NCBI GenBank assembly: GCA_030141605.1
Contig: JAQGDQ010000492.1
Coordinates: 62,001-126,000, forward strand
DNA length: 64,000 bases
Source: Tubiluchus corallicola
Taxonomy: Eukaryota > Priapulida > Priapulimorpha > Priapulimorphida > Tubiluchidae
Reading direction: 5' to 3'
The translations under genes and the position numbers were made by a program. Below are positions 49,324 to 62,324 of the stretch, in pieces. The notes beneath the pieces are model-generated. The model was not told where the DNA came from and ran no database searches. It worked only from the letters and a program-made list of their open reading frames with translations. Position 1 is the first letter of the stretch, and every line of letters begins with the position of its first letter.

Positions 49324-50037
49324 AGAACGATAACTTGAATTGTGATTGCTATTTGGTATGGGCAGACGAATCATACTGGCACCGAGGAAGTGACTTAAGA
49401 TGTCATATTTTCGGCGAATTGGTTATTTTTTTAACTGTCCCAAAAAAGGGCGATGTTTTGCATTGTGTGCAATCGACTGAGACGCCAGATTATTTTATTC
49501 CCACATTTAGTCCAATTGATTATGGAGTAGACATGGCTGAATGTATATCCGTAAAGGCTGGACCGGACATCATCGACGTCACATGTGGTGCAAATTCAAA
49601 ACTTTTTCAAGAGAAACTGATCGAGATGTGGCACAAGTTACCCAACGTCACTGGTGAGCTACTTATTGCCAACATTGTGGAGAAAAAACTACCAGCGAAA
49701 TTTCTTGAAGGTAAAACAATTGTAGACTTGAAAATACGAAAATCTGACATTGAGGAACTTGAAGAAAATGCTATATATGCTAATATTACAGAATCTATAG
49801 AATTTACTCGCAATAAACATTTGACAACTGTCCATCCAAGAGCGCTCTTTAAAATACCGAATGTGAACAAAATTATGTTCTGGGACTGTCATGATTTAAT
49901 AACAGCAAACTTGGACTTGTTTAACAATTATATTGCACTCAGTAGCATTGTATTTCGACTCACCAATATTGGAACAATGTTGAAACCCATTCTTCACCCT
50001 AGAAAACGAAACGGTAGCGTCTACTTTGAAATAACAG
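49324..50037 (+). CDS. LRR-E exon 4: LRRCT + cap + LRR cassette
   Basis: The acceptor TTTTTGTAG ends at 49323 and A+AG opens KNDNLNCDCYLVWADESYW, a divergent LRRCT. The cap is reduced, with AECISV and IDVTCG only. LRRs include LLIANIVEKKLPAKFLEGK, IYANITES (sequon), VHPRALFK and ANLDLFNN. The donor is ACA G|GTAAGA. At 714 nt it is frame-neutral. Confidence 0.85.
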
Positions 50038-50675
50038 GTAAGATATTTCAATTTCTAAAGCAGGGCAAAGTTTAATCTAATACATGAGCAGATTCCTGGA
50101 TATTTGGGTCTGACACAAGGAGGGTGGTTGTGACGTCACAGTGGTCATGTTCTAGAAAGCTGAATACAAAAAAGTCAAGGTGGCACTTATGGAATAACTT
50201 TGAATTAAACGTACATTTTGATTATGTATTAAAATCAAAACACAAAATTAACACACTTTTAAGGCGATACATACTCGTTATTAGATCTTTAAGATCAAAG
50301 TACAATAAAAAGTTTTGCAGCGAACTCATAAATTTCAAAACGTATTGCCTACGTAAATATTAATTAAATATTTTTTACCAAAACAACGTGAGGCAATGTG
50401 AAAATGTTTATCGTAACCACAAGAATCTCGCTTGCCTAAATTTTATTCCAGCAATTTATTTTTTATTACTCACTTCACAAACCACTCTAAGAACCAATTA
50501 AAAGCGACGCCAAATTAAGGCATCTCTGCCCCTTTATGCATTTGATCTGTGTAATTACATATTTATATTAGTTAGCTTTTATTTTACTGATAAGAGCTGT
50601 TTAAAGTGTGTGATCTCTTGGCTATATCTTTGCCTGTTTGTCTATTTCGGTTAATTACTGGTCATTGGCCTTTCT

Positions 50676-50975
50676 TTGCGTTAACTTATATTGCACACAA
50701 AGATTGATGTTCTTGCGTTAAGTTACATTTCACACAAAGATTGATGCTCTTGCGTTAACTTACATTTCAAACAAAGATTGATGTTCTTGCGTTAACTTAC
50801 ATTTCACACAAAGATTGATGTTCTTGCGTTAAGTTACATTTCAAACAAAGATTGATGTTCTTGCGTTAACTTACATTTCACACAAAGATTGATGCTCTTG
50901 CGTTAACTTACATTTGAAACAAAGATTGATGTTCTTGCGTTAACTTACATTTCACACAAAGATTGATGTTCTTGC
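50676..50975. repeat. 37-bp minisatellite, about eight copies
   Basis: Unit TTGCGTTAACTTACATTTCA, CACAAAGATTGATGTTC. Units vary at CACAAAG/AACAAAG, TTAAC/TTAAG and GATGTTC/GATGCTC. It lies in LRR-E intron 4. Confidence 0.93.
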
Positions 50976-51367
50976 AATGTCAAAAAACCAATTGTTTTCA
51001 CCTCCTACCTCTATATTGTGATGGTTCGATTTATAACGAAGCCGTTGCATATAAAAGCTGCCGATATGGAATGGCTTAAGCAGGTAGACGGACTGATACG
51101 TGTACATACCACATAAGCACCTGTTCCGCAGTTAAACTAGCATGGAGACGCAAGATAAGTTACTGTCAAGTCTTTTGACATTAATTTCTCTGTTTCGACA
51201 GTTACTTTTCTACAAAACACTGAGGCTTGTTGAATTGTGTGGCTTCCGGAAAGTTTCGATTCGAACCGGCCGGAACTAGCTACCACCATTCCCTGGGGGC
51301 GAAAACTTGACGGCAGAACAATATAAAAGCGAACTGCTTAAAATTAATAACGTTATTTACATTTTAG

Positions 51368-51609
51368 GCAGTCCTCTTGTGTGTGACTGTTCAATGGCTT
51401 GGCTCAAAGAACCTGGGGCGTGGGTTTCATCAACAGTTGATTGCTTGATTCCATATAGGAAACATCAAGTGATGGAAATCGCCTATTACGAATTTTGCTA
51501 CAGCGTACCACAAGGTGCCGTTTCGGGTGTTAAACAACTGACTCTAACTTGTTTTCCAATTATGCTGCTGTTTATCATGAAAGAGACGTGTTTAACTGTT
51601 GTACAATAA
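51368..51609 (+). CDS. LRR-E exon 5: terminal LRRCT and hydrophobic end
   Basis: The acceptor ACATTTTAG ends at 51367 and G+GC opens GSPLVCDCSMAWLKEPGAW, then VDCLIPYRKH and a closing Cys (YEFC). The last residues include LTCFPIMLLFIM, a short hydrophobic run before the stop at 51607. It could be part of a GPI-attachment or membrane signal, but it is short. All five exons sum to 3108 nt, exactly 1036 codons. AATAAA follows at 51809. Confidence 0.83.
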
Positions 51610-51808
51610 TTAGCCTGTTTTTGAAAGTGAATTTAATTTATATGCTAGGACACAGGCAGGAATAATCGGATTATTTCTCATCAACTTGACAGGATTAAAT
51701 ATAAAAACAAGTTCTACGCGATGTACATTTCTAGCCCATGAATTAATATGGGCTTATCCGTTTTTGTGAAACTGGATTAAGTCACGTTCATTTTACTGTA
51801 AATTTTTA

Positions 51809-51814
51809 AATAAA
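51809..51814 (+). terminator. Possible poly(A) signal for LRR-E
   Basis: AATAAA 200 nt after the stop codon. Confidence 0.4.
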
Positions 51815-52371
51815 CAACAAAATACACAAGTAAAATTTATTTTGATTGCACAGTCTTTTCAACCTCGACATGTGGCTGTCGTCAAGTGTGGGCTGAACAA
51901 ATATAATATGGGGTAGATCACATGTCACGCAGTATGCGTCACGCACAATTGAGTCATACCATTGTTCAAATACTGAAGAAGGTTATTAAGATGTCATGAT
52001 GTTTCACAATGACGTCACACTGCCTCCCGTCATCCAAATGACGTGGCGTCATTGAGTTGCTAGCTACTGCATTGATTTTCAACGAACCTAAGTATCCCAA
52101 AGTTTAGCGAACGTACTATCAACTACTACCTACAACGAAGGTTATAGAGACAATGATGAAAAATGACGTGGAGTGAATTCATTATTAAAGTGAAGTGGCA
52201 TTTTGTCAGAAAGTACTTTTCTAAAAAACTTTCAGAATCTAACTGCTTTTATTAGGCCTTCCTGCACCTACATTGTTACGTCCTAAAGTATTAGGCCTAA
52301 AGCATTGTGACACAACTTGCATTTCAAGCTCCAGGTAATTTTGTACAATTTGATGATTCTTAAAACTGATT
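51815..52371. other. Intergenic DNA between LRR-E and LRR-F
   Basis: No gene seen. It contains several TGACGTCA-like words (near 52010-52050) that could act as CRE-type sites, though such words also recur elsewhere in the window. Confidence 0.4.
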
Positions 52372-53038
52372 ATGCATCACATAGTGCAAAATTTATTGTT
52401 TTTATACTTCTGTTGCACCAGCGTAGTTCCCAGTTATGCTATACGTGACGGACTTGATCCAAGTGACATTGCACCTGACGACTTAAAAATACCATGTATC
52501 CTCCTACCAAAAATAAATAATTGTTCATTCTTAACCTACGTTTACAGCGAATGTTATGGCAAATACCACTGTTATTATTGGTGCGGCAATGGCGCGAAGT
52601 TAAGCACAAGTTTACTCCAAACAATTCTGAAAGATCCTACAATTCCACCATTAATATATGATATGTACATCGAAGATTTTGCTGATGAGTCGTGGCCTAG
52701 TGGTGTTTTGGAAAAGATGAAAATAAATAACTTGAAAATATCGCATTCTAGTCTTAAAGCAATAGATAAGAATTTTATACATGCAAACGTTGGCAATTCA
52801 GTGTATTTATGCTGGAACCAAGATCTAAACAACTTGCATCCTCAAGCATTCTCTAACTTGGAATCACTCCGCCAGGTCTACATATCAGAAGCGAATAATT
52901 TGGACATAGACAGTTTAGATTTGTCATCGAGTGATAACTTTACAAGTCTGTTTATTGATGGAACGAAAACGGATTTCTTTCCTAGACCAGAACTCAGCCC
53001 CTATGCAGTAGTTGAAAAGATTAGCATGCGTCTGACAC
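52372..53038 (+). CDS. LRR-F exon 1: signal peptide, Cys cap, LRRs
   Basis: The ATG at 52372 opens the signal peptide MHHIVQNLLFLYFCCTSVVP. The cap is PCILLPKINNC...CYGKYHCYYWCGN, the canonical four-Cys pattern. LRRs include FADESWPSGVLEK, HANVGNS, LHPQAFSNLESL and LDLSSSDN. The exon ends CTG ACA C|GTATGT, phase 1, and joins 57206. The 4.2-kb intron carries a LINE, a TIR element and two satellites. Confidence 0.83.
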
Positions 53039-53484
53039 GTATGTACATTTTGTTTGACTGTCTTTATTGGGGGAAACAATAACTTTATTAAAATATGTTT
53101 GAAGAGTTTTATTCAATCGTGGAGCTGAATTAGCAACAATAATGATCACTAGAACTTTCTTTCTATAAAATGGCTTTAATCACGATCTGTTTATTGATTT
53201 TTTTCGATGGCTGTCTTTCATTCTACGCATCAATATGTTTACAATAACATTAAAGCTGATTTTAATGTTCTGATAGCTAGATGCTGTTAAAAGGCTTTCC
53301 CGGCCCATAATACGCTCTTGGCCATACAGGGCATATTATTTAATTTATTTAAATAATTTGAATGTTGCTTAAATGATTTAAACTTTTGGAAAGCAGCACA
53401 AATTTGTTGTTAAAGCACTAGTGTCATAATACTGCCTCAAATCTACCAAAAATGTGCGTTTTGCACAAACACGAAGTCGGTAAA

Positions 53485-53498
53485 TCTATAGCCGAATA
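53485..53498. repeat. Target-site duplication, left copy
   Basis: TCTATAGCCGAATA, identical to 54145-54158 on the other side of the LINE. Confidence 0.9.
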
Positions 53499-54144
53499 CC
53501 TTACCTTAGACCTTAGTCCTTCCTGCGCATTGATGCACATTGGGCAGACAGCATTTTCCACTGAGTTCTATCGGCGGCTTCGTTCTCTACGTTTTCCCAA
53601 CGTATGTTGACAGCTCGAAGGTCTTCTTTGAAGGATCTGCGCCACGTTGTTTTTGGCCGACCTCTTTTTCGTTTCCCACCAGGTGGTTCCCACTGTACTG
53701 CTGTTTTGGCGTAACGACTTTCTGATAGACGGAGAATATGTCCAGCCAGTTTCATTCTTCTCTCTGTAACTATATCTTGTAACCGCAATGACTGCGCTCG
53801 TTGAAGAACTTCTACATTGGTGACATGGTCGCGGTAGGAGATTTTTAGTATCTTTCGAAGGCATTTTTGGTGGAAGACGTTCAGTTTCTTTGATAACTCC
53901 GCTGTGACTTTCCAGGTTTCGCTGGCATAGAGAGCCGTTGGCAGCACAATGGCGTTGTACAGACGAAGTTTGATTTTCATGTCAATTTTCTTGCTTGTCC
54001 AGATTTTTCCCATCTTCCTAAATACTGCTGTTGCTTTGCCGATTCTCCCCCTGATGTCATTTTCTGTACCTCCATTACAGGTAATCACACTGCCCAGATA
54101 TGAAAAACTGGTAACGTTCTTAACCATTTGGCCTCCCATTTGGC
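53499..54144 (-). mobile_element. 5'-truncated RTE-like LINE with perfect target duplication
   Basis: The minus-strand frame 54139-53513 is the C-terminal end of a non-LTR reverse transcriptase: FSYLGSVIT, LYNAIVLPTALYASETW, GHILRL and KRKRGRPKTTWRRSFKEDL. The RT catalytic core is absent. The 3' UTR after the stop is about 14 bp, made of TAAGG-like units, as in RTE-clade elements. A perfect 14-bp direct repeat, TCTATAGCCGAATA, flanks it at 53485-53498 and 54145-54158. This is a target-primed insertion, probably recent, and not a gene of the host. Confidence 0.92.
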
Positions 54145-54158
54145 TCTATAGCCGAATA
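54145..54158. repeat. Target-site duplication, right copy
   Basis: TCTATAGCCGAATA, identical to 53485-53498. Confidence 0.9.
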
Positions 54159-54382
54159 AGACTGGGGAAAACCTACAAGCATTCTGCGAACAAAAGCATT
54201 TTGCATTAACTGTTTATACTGATCGTTTGGTTGTTTACATGTGCATCGTCGTGTTCAATTCAGTTAGCAATAATAACAAGTGCGCATTTACTGAATATGA
54301 TGGAAACAGATTTCCTGAATAATTTGAGGTACAACATTTTTTATTCTGCGCATGACATTATGGATAATGCTTAGGATCTAAA

Positions 54383-54841
54383 TACCGTATTTTCCCGTGT
54401 ATAAGAGACCCTTGTGTATAAGAGACCCCTTCAATTTTTAGGCAAAAATTCTGGAAAAAAGTTTTTTCAGACGCACATTTTTAGAGGGTAAAGTACAACT
54501 TTTTTCAACTCAGTGCGGTACTGAAAACAAAATAAAACCAGTTAATGTGTTGTAGAAAAAGAGTACTGGTATATATTAAAGTGCGTACCTGCAAACCTGT
54601 AACAGGAAAAGAGAAAACGAGGAGATAATGCCTGTGTCACGATGCTTGTATTGCTTACAACCGCTTCATAGTCGAACGCGACACGCAAAACAGTTGTAGA
54701 GCACTTATTTCTTTAAAATCATTAGTGTCACAATTTATGCATCTTATTGAAAAGACTTACTCCCATGTATAAGAGACCCCCTATTTTTAAAGTGAAAATT
54801 CTGAGCAAAAAAGGGTCTCTTATACACGGGAAAATACGGTA
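54383..54841. mobile_element. TIR DNA transposon, copy 2 (non-autonomous)
   Basis: Same TIRs and TA flanks as copy 1 at 16659. Shared internal blocks include GTGTCACGATGCT...CGAACGCGACACGC and AAAACAGTTGTAGAGCACTT through to the right end. The middle of copy 1 (about 16888-17105) is missing and the left internal part differs, so the copies are different deletion derivatives of one family. It sits in LRR-F intron 1. Confidence 0.85.
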
Positions 54842-55254
54842 ATAGGTTACTACATCATTAGGTTTACTAAAATGAACATTTTAAATAATTTTTGAAATTA
54901 AATTCTTTTTGAAAATGTAACAAAGCATGAAAGTTTAAATGTTTTTACGTTTAAAAGGTTTCTATGAAAGCAACTTCAGCAAATGTAGACGAACGTAGAA
55001 ATTTTCAAAATTTGAATCTATACAACTGTCAAAATTAGGCCACTGTGAAATAATAAAAAAATAAAAATAATAATTAAAAACTCTATTACGCGTAAAACAA
55101 TAATAATAATTAACAACACTATAACATTGCTGAAAATTTTAGCAATATGCGATTTAGTATCAAATAAGCTTTCGTTGGTAGAAAATCTTATTTTAATTAA
55201 GAATTAAGAAAAAAGCAAAAAGTCACATCCTCTTATTGAAATTTAAAGCAAATT

Positions 55255-56190
55255 ATGCTCATCATCAGTCAAGATGCCCCCACGTCCTAAACTTTGCTCA
55301 TCATCAGTCAAGATGCCCCCACGTCCTAAACTTTGCCAACCTTTTCGGTCAAGATACCCCCACGTCCTAAACTTTGTCCATCGTCAGTCAAGATGCCCCC
55401 ACGTCCTAAACTTTGCTCATCGTCAGTCAAGATACCCCCACGTCCTAAACTTTGCCAACCTTTTCGGTCAAGATACCCCCACGTCCTAAACTTTGTCCAT
55501 CGTCAGTCAAGATACCCCCATGTCCTAAACTTTGTCCATCGTCAGTCAAGATACCCCCACGTCCTAAACTTTGCCCATCGTCAGTCAAGATACCCCCACG
55601 TCCTAAACTTTGCCCATCGTCAGTCAAGATACCCCCACGTCCTAAACTTTGTCCATCGTCAGTCAAGATACCCCCACGTCCTAAACTTTGCCCATCGTCA
55701 GTCAAGATACCCCCACGTCCTAAACTTTGCTCATCGTCAGTCAAGATACCCCCACGTCCTAAACTTTGTCCATCGTCAGTCAAGATACCCCCATGTCCTA
55801 AACTTTGTCCATCGTCAGTCAAGATACCCCCATGTCCTAAACTTTGTCCATCGTCAGTCAAGATACCCCCACGTCCTAAACTTTGCCCATCGTCAGTCAA
55901 GATACCCCCACGTCCTAAACTTTGCCCATCGTCAGTCAAGATACCCCCATGTCCTAAACTTTGCCCATCGTCAGTCAAGATACCCTCACGTCCTAAACTT
56001 TGCCCATCGTCAGTCAAGATACCCCCACGTCCTAAACTTTGCCCATCGTCAGTCAAGATACCCCCACGTCCTAAACTTTGCCCATCGTCAGTCAAGATAC
56101 CCCCTCGTCCTAAACTTTGCCCATCGTCAGTCAAGATACCCCCACGTCCTAAACTTTGCCCATCGTCAGTCAAGATACCCCCACGTCCTA
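55255..56190. repeat. 39-bp minisatellite, about 24 copies
   Basis: Unit AAGATACCCCCACGTCCTAA, ACTTTGCCCATCGTCAGTC. Units vary at CGT/TGT and GCCC/GTCC/GCTC, and two early units contain CAACCTTTTCGGTC. The 39-bp period keeps three frames open for about 250 codons, but none has coding signals. It lies in LRR-F intron 1. Confidence 0.96.
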
Positions 56191-56770
56191 TAAAGCTGAA
56201 ATAAATTCATACTACAAACCAACGCATACATAAACTTTTGTCTTAATTAAACCAAAGCAGATTAACTATAACCAAGCCCAGGACTGCCAAAGACGTGTGA
56301 TGGATAGCTTGTTGTTATTGTACTTCTACGTGAAGTAAAAGTAACCTTTACGTAGATTGGTGTGAAGTATTAATTAATTTCCGGTTTTATGGTCATGGGG
56401 TAAAATTGACTGACGATTTGTTCTATTTATCTATTAAATTTTTTAGCTCGTAGACATTTCTAAGACATAAAAGTACAATAATTAGGAAAAAAGCAATTAT
56501 AAAAACGTAAAGTTATAACTTTCAAAAAACAAACAGACAAATTGGTAAAAATATTTACACGAATAAACTACATTAAAAGTACATTCAAATTACAATTTTG
56601 GAGCACATGGATCAATATTGTAAATAAAATGCTTTAAGAAACCATTAGAAGAGTTTAAAATACGGCGAAAACGGCAGTTGAAATTGTATGTACATTTACG
56701 CAAAATAACTTTAAAATGGTTCTTGTATAATTTTCTACACAGAATGATAATGTTAAAGACTTGCTTTTTT

Positions 56771-57005
<235 letters not shown>

Positions 57006-57205
57006 GAAGTTCATATCAATATTTCAAGAAATTTACTAGGGCTACGAAGCATGCAGACTTTAGCTTATTAAAGTTATACAAGTTTTGCGAAGCTCGCCTT
57101 CAATATGTCAATAAAACAAAGAGTTTTTTTGCATTACCGCTGTTGCTTTTATTTTCTAGCAGTTGTTTGCTTTTATTTGTTCTAGTTTTTACTGTCTGTT
57201 TTTAG

Positions 57206-57967
57206 GAAGCCCACTTTACTGTAACTGCTCAATGACATGGATGATACTAGAAAAATTGGGCAAGTATACAATCCACTGTGATAATTTTGATGGCGAAGAA
57301 CAGTGGTATTTTCCAAAATTGCTCACATTAGCAATCTTCAATAAGATGTGTTTTAAAGATGACCCTGTTACAACAGAGAAGCCACCAACGACAACAACAG
57401 CAAAGCCCAATGAGCCTATAAATTGGAATATTACGAAACCGTGTGAACCTATTAACTTACCAATGTGCAAAGTGGATCAGCATCAACCATGCAGAATTAC
57501 ATGTGGATCCAAAGAACATATTCGTTATGGATTTTTCACAGAAATGCAAATGCAAATCGTCATTAACACTATGCCAAATCCCTTGAGGACATTCTACGTC
57601 ATGAACTACAATGACACCAAACTGCCAGAATTCTTCTTAGTGGGAAAATCTATTGGTTCATTGTACATACGACGCTCTAATATTGAAAGAATCGAGGAAA
57701 ATTCTATAGCTTGCGAAATTTTTGATAGCGTCCACTTGATAGCTAATCCCTACTTATCATTTATTCATCGCAAGGCGTTTGCAAATATGAAATTTATTAA
57801 AGGTTTGACCATTCTCTACAGTGGTCAGCTAACGTATTTGGACATCGATGTGCGGAAATCACCTTACTTTGAGAAATTGATTGTAAAGTACAACGCTGTA
57901 ACTACAATTGCTAATTTGAAGTTGAATTGGAAAAAAAATTACCTGGGCGTAAAAATTAACATCGAAG
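57206..57967 (+). CDS. LRR-F exon 2: LRRCT + cap + LRR cassette
   Basis: The acceptor CTGTTTTTAG ends at 57205 and C+GA opens RSPLYCNCSMTWMILEKLG. The LRRCT ends MCFKDDP, followed by a short Thr/Pro linker (TTEKPPTTTTAKP). The cap is CEPINLPMC...CRITCG. LRRs include YNDTKLPEFFLVGKSI, ANPYLSFIHRKAFANM and DIDVRKS. The donor is GAA G|GTAAAG. At 762 nt it is frame-neutral. Confidence 0.85.
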
Positions 57968-58839
57968 GTAAAGCTAAATGTTCACTCTTATTGTAAAAGC
58001 TTGTAGAAGTTTTTCTATCTTAGGTTAAGAGAGTAAAGTGAGAAAACGGATTTGCTTTGACATGCAATGCAGGTTTGCTGATTGTACATGTCAGGTTACT
58101 CTCCAACTCCAAACTCAGGCTTGAAATTCAGCCAGTTTTAAGATTTGAATAGAAGTTTTACTAGGTTAAAATAAACTTACAACTGTGTGTTTTAAAGGCA
58201 GTTTAAAATGAGTGGTTATGAAGCGTTCAGTCAGTCAAAAATTTGTTAAATCTTGTTAACGTCTTTTTTGAATTATGCCAAAGCGTTTTAGCGGGAATGT
58301 TGATTATTACAGAATTTTGAAACACGAAATAATATAGGAAAAAATAATTCCCCCATAAAGTACCTAAAGGAATAATTTGGAACAAAATGGTTTTATCTTG
58401 CAATGAGTCAGTTTTCAATATACATAGTACATGGCCTTACATAACTCTAGACCTTTTGTACCTAAACTTCATCATTCCAGTGGTTGCGTGCTTTTTACTT
58501 TTCAGCACCTGTTCCGCATCTCTCGAGCTTTTACGTTTACTTTTCGTTTATTCGATTTCCGTACATTAAGGTTGATTCTGACGTATAAGCACCGTGACGT
58601 CACGCCACGTCACGTCACGTCAATTCTTGTCTTCCTGCTTTTGACAAAAAATTGTCGCATCGTGCTAAAATGTTGAAAGCTCCAAATGAATCGATGAAGT
58701 CCAAAAATTACAGGATCTTGTTAAAGCTAGTATAGGCAAAACCATTTCTCCATAAAGTGGGTCCACGAAAACTGGTTTCGCTCACAGTATTAAAATATTT
58801 TAGTTAAATATATGATAAATTTATTTGTTTATATCATAG
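57968..58839 (+). other. LRR-F intron 2
   Basis: Non-coding. It contains a short direct repeat of CACGTCA words near 58590-58620. No other structure was noted. Confidence 0.6.
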
Positions 58840-59652
58840 AGAACCAGTTAGTATGCAACTGCTCAATGACATGGATGAGTGGAATATTCCTTGGACCTTA
58901 TTATGTACTCACAGATTCCTGGATCACATGTGAGTTTGAGCCAATAAAACACACACTGATGGAAGGCAAAACTGTGTACATTTGGGAAGCTTTAGATTAC
59001 CCAAGTAACACGCATATTTGGAAGGTTGCCAATCTCACTGAAGCGTGCAATTTTATCTCCAAATATTACCACACCACTCATGCTCCATTGCCAACTAAAA
59101 CATGGATAGTGTCAGAAAATTCAACAATACGAACACGAGACTGTGACTCAAATATACCCAAATGTCTTATCCTAAGCTATTACCATTGCAGAATTAGATG
59201 TGGCAGTAATGACGTCAGGCTCGAAGCTATAGATTTGGAGATCATATCACGTCTTTTACCTACTCAAGTAGATGCGCTTAGTATTTATAACTATGTTGAT
59301 AAAAAACTACCGAAACACGCTTTCCATACAATAACTATTGGTACGTTAAGAATAGCAGAATCAAATATTAAGTCAATAGAGGAAGAATCCATATATGGAA
59401 ACATTACAGAATCGATCGTGTTACTTGACAACAATAAATTGACATCTATTAATGTTAACGCGCTGACGTGGCACAGATATTTAAAAAACATTCATATAAT
59501 TGGTTGTTGGTCTTTGAAGCATCTTCGCTTTAACTTATCACTGAACCCCCATTTCGAGAGGATCGAAGTAGAAAATTCAGGTTTGCAGGGAATGGGAACC
59601 CCCATTTTGCATCCAGAAAGACTCTACGGTGATGTTTCTATAAAGCTAACAG
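58840..59652 (+). CDS. LRR-F exon 3: LRRCT + cap + LRR cassette
   Basis: The acceptor TATATCATAG, ending at 58839, has a weak polypyrimidine tract. G+AG opens ENQLVCNCSMTWMSGIFLG. The LRRCT is longer than in other members. The cap is CDSNIPKC...CRIRCG. LRRs include IYNYVDKKLPKHAF, IYGNITES (sequon), INVNALTW and FNLSLN. The donor is ACA G|GTAAGT. At 813 nt it is frame-neutral. Confidence 0.85.
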
Positions 59653-60049
59653 GTAAGTAGGACGACGCTTTTCTTTCTTCTTTTTTCATCTGAAGATAAA
59701 TTACGATGGTAGTTTGAAATGTCATTGTTTTTTAACTGCTTATTTTTTTCATTAAAGATCTTGTCATTAAGAATTAAATTTATTTTATCAGATGTTTTTT
59801 GCTTTATAGGTTGTGATCAATAATTTTAACGAATGCAATTTTCCCGAAATAAAATCTCCACATTTATTTAACAAGGAAGAATTTCTCGGGACACCAAAAA
59901 GTAGAGCAGAACCTTCAAATTGTTATAAGTTTGTTTTTGTTAACGTGGCGATATAATGTTTGAAAAAATATTTTTTTAAATAAGCACTATGTTAGTATTC
60001 ATTTGTTAGTGTCTTATCACCAACTAATATTCGACTGGCGTTATATTCT

Positions 60050-61440
60050 CTTTGCTACATCGACTTCCTTGCCAACACTGCACTCACTCTTTACTACGTC
60101 GACTTCCTTATCAACACTGCACTCACTCTTTACTACGTCGACTTCCTTATCAACACTGCACTCACTCTTTACTACGTCAGCTTCCTTATCAACACTGCAC
60201 TCACTCTTTACTACGTCAGCTTCCTTATCAACACTGCACTCTTTACTACGTCGACTTCCTTACCAACACTGCAGTCTTTACTACGTCAACTTCCTTATCA
60301 ACACTGCAGTCTTTACTACGTCGACTTCCTTATCAACACTGCAGTCTTTACTACGTCAACTTCCTTATCAACACTGCACACACTCTTTACTACGTCAACT
60401 TCCTTATCAACACTGCACTCACTCTTTACTACGTCGACTTCCTTATCAACACTGCACTCACTCTTTACTACGTCGACTTCCTTATCAACACTGCACTCAC
60501 TCTTTACTACGTCAGCTTCCTTATCAACACTGCACTCACTCTTTACTACGTCAGCTTCCTTATCAACACTGCACTCTTTACTACGTCGACTTCCTTACCA
60601 ACACTGCAGTCTTTACTACGTCAACTTCCTTATCAACACTGCAGTCTTTACTACGTCGACTTCCTTATCAACACTGCAGTCTTTACTACGTCAACTTCCT
60701 TATCAACACTGCACATACTCTTTACTACGTCGACTTCCTTATCAACACTGCACTCTTTGCTACGCCGACTTCCTTATCAACACTGCAGTCTTTGCTAAGT
60801 CGACTTCCTTATCAACACTGCACTCTTTGCTAAGACGACTTCCTTACCAACACTGCACTCTTTACTACGTCGACTTCCTTATCAACACTGCACTCTTTAC
60901 TACGTCGACTTCCTTATCAACACTGCACTCTTTACTACGTCGACTTCCTTACCAACACTGCAGTCTTTGCTATGTCGACTTCCTTATCAACACTGCACTC
61001 TTTGCTACATCGACTTCCTTACCAACACTGCAGTCTTTACTACGTCGACTTCCTTATCAACACTGCACTCTTTGCTACGTCGACTTCCTTATCAACACTG
61101 CACTCTTTGCTACGTCGACTTCCTTATCAACACTGCACTCTTTGCTACGTCGACTTCCTTATCAACACTGCAGTCTTTGCTACGTCGACTTCTTTATCAA
61201 CACTGCGCTCTTTGCTACGTCGACTTCCTTATCAACACTGCAGTCTTTACTAAGTCGACTTCCTTATCAACACTGCGCTCTTTGCTAAGTCGACTTCCTT
61301 ATCAACACTGCAGTCTTTACTACGTCGACTTCCTTATCAACACTGCACTCTTTACTACGTCGACTTCCTTATCAACACTGCAGTCTTTTGCTACGTCAAC
61401 TTCCTTATCAACACTGCACTCTTTGCTAAGTCGACCTCCT
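60050..61440. repeat. 35/39-bp minisatellite with higher-order structure
   Basis: About 37 units of CTTTACTACGTCGACTTCCT, TATCAACACTGCAGT (35 bp), mixed with 39-bp units carrying an extra CACT. The order of unit variants at about 60168-60360 recurs at about 60500-60690, which shows block duplication. It lies in LRR-F intron 3. Confidence 0.95.
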
Positions 61441-62324
61441 TACTAGACACTTGCTAGACGCTTATTTGTGAATGTAGCTTATAGTTTTTTGTCTTTAGCT
61501 AACACGTCTATTTTGGCTACACGATGTAAAAACGACTCTACTATAACAGGTATTTTAACGAATCTCTTTTTTCCACATTCTTTTTTTAAATTGCAACACG
61601 TTGACTTCAAGCTATGGAAATGTCGCTAAAATATATCACACAGTAAAAATATTGTAGACAGTCGCGGGGCGAGTTAGTGGGTGGCTCAATGTGAAGGGGC
61701 CCCATAATTTCATTAGCCTTGGGCTTCAAAGAGTCACCATCCTTCAATGCTTTTAATCATGGACTGGTCTGCGAAGTTACGGACTCGTCTTTTCCTGCTA
61801 GATGCAAACTCAATTATTCAATGTTTTGTTCACATTAGATTTTTTAAACAGCATCTTAAAATACATTTGATTAGATTGTTCTTTTTACGATAAACTAGTT
61901 TTAATTTTTAATGTTTTTTTCAACTTTATGTATCTTATGACAATTAAGGTATTATAGAGAGATTTTAACAGTGCGCCATATAAATGGCGTTACATTTACA
62001 TCTTCAGGTAGTCTACTACAGGTAGATTCTTTCTTAACCGCGAATATGTTTTGTTACTTATTTCTTAAATTTTATCTTTCATTTACTTTATAGGTACCTA
62101 GTTACAGAGTTTATCTAGTCACCACACAAAACACAAAAAGTTGTTAATTTTCTTTGCGAATTATAACCAAACGCAGGTGCTGTACTGAACTATCAGAAAC
62201 ATTTTGGTGTTAAAATTTATACTTTTTTGCCGTAGTTGAAAATGGGTAGTATATGAAAAATCACCCTGTCTTCCTTTAAATTTGGAATCTTATATTAATA
62301 ATGTGAATTGTTTCTTTTCCTCAG
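61441..62324 (+). other. LRR-F intron 3, right part
   Basis: AT-rich, with a GC-richer patch at about 61665-61720 (GGGGCGAG...GGGGCCCC) that may be a TE fragment. No exon was found. Confidence 0.5.

Noticed and set aside
53540-53725. Plus-strand frame opposite the LINE fragment
   Set aside because: Shadow of the minus-strand reverse-transcriptase tail.
55274-56204. Three overlapping 240-290 codon frames on both strands
   Set aside because: Products of the 39-bp satellite. Frames on both strands are equally open, which is not expected of a gene.
60003-61446. Long repetitive frames over the 35/39-bp satellite
   Set aside because: Unit lengths rotate the frame, and overlapping frames encode permutations of the same peptide. 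It is non-coding intronic repeat.
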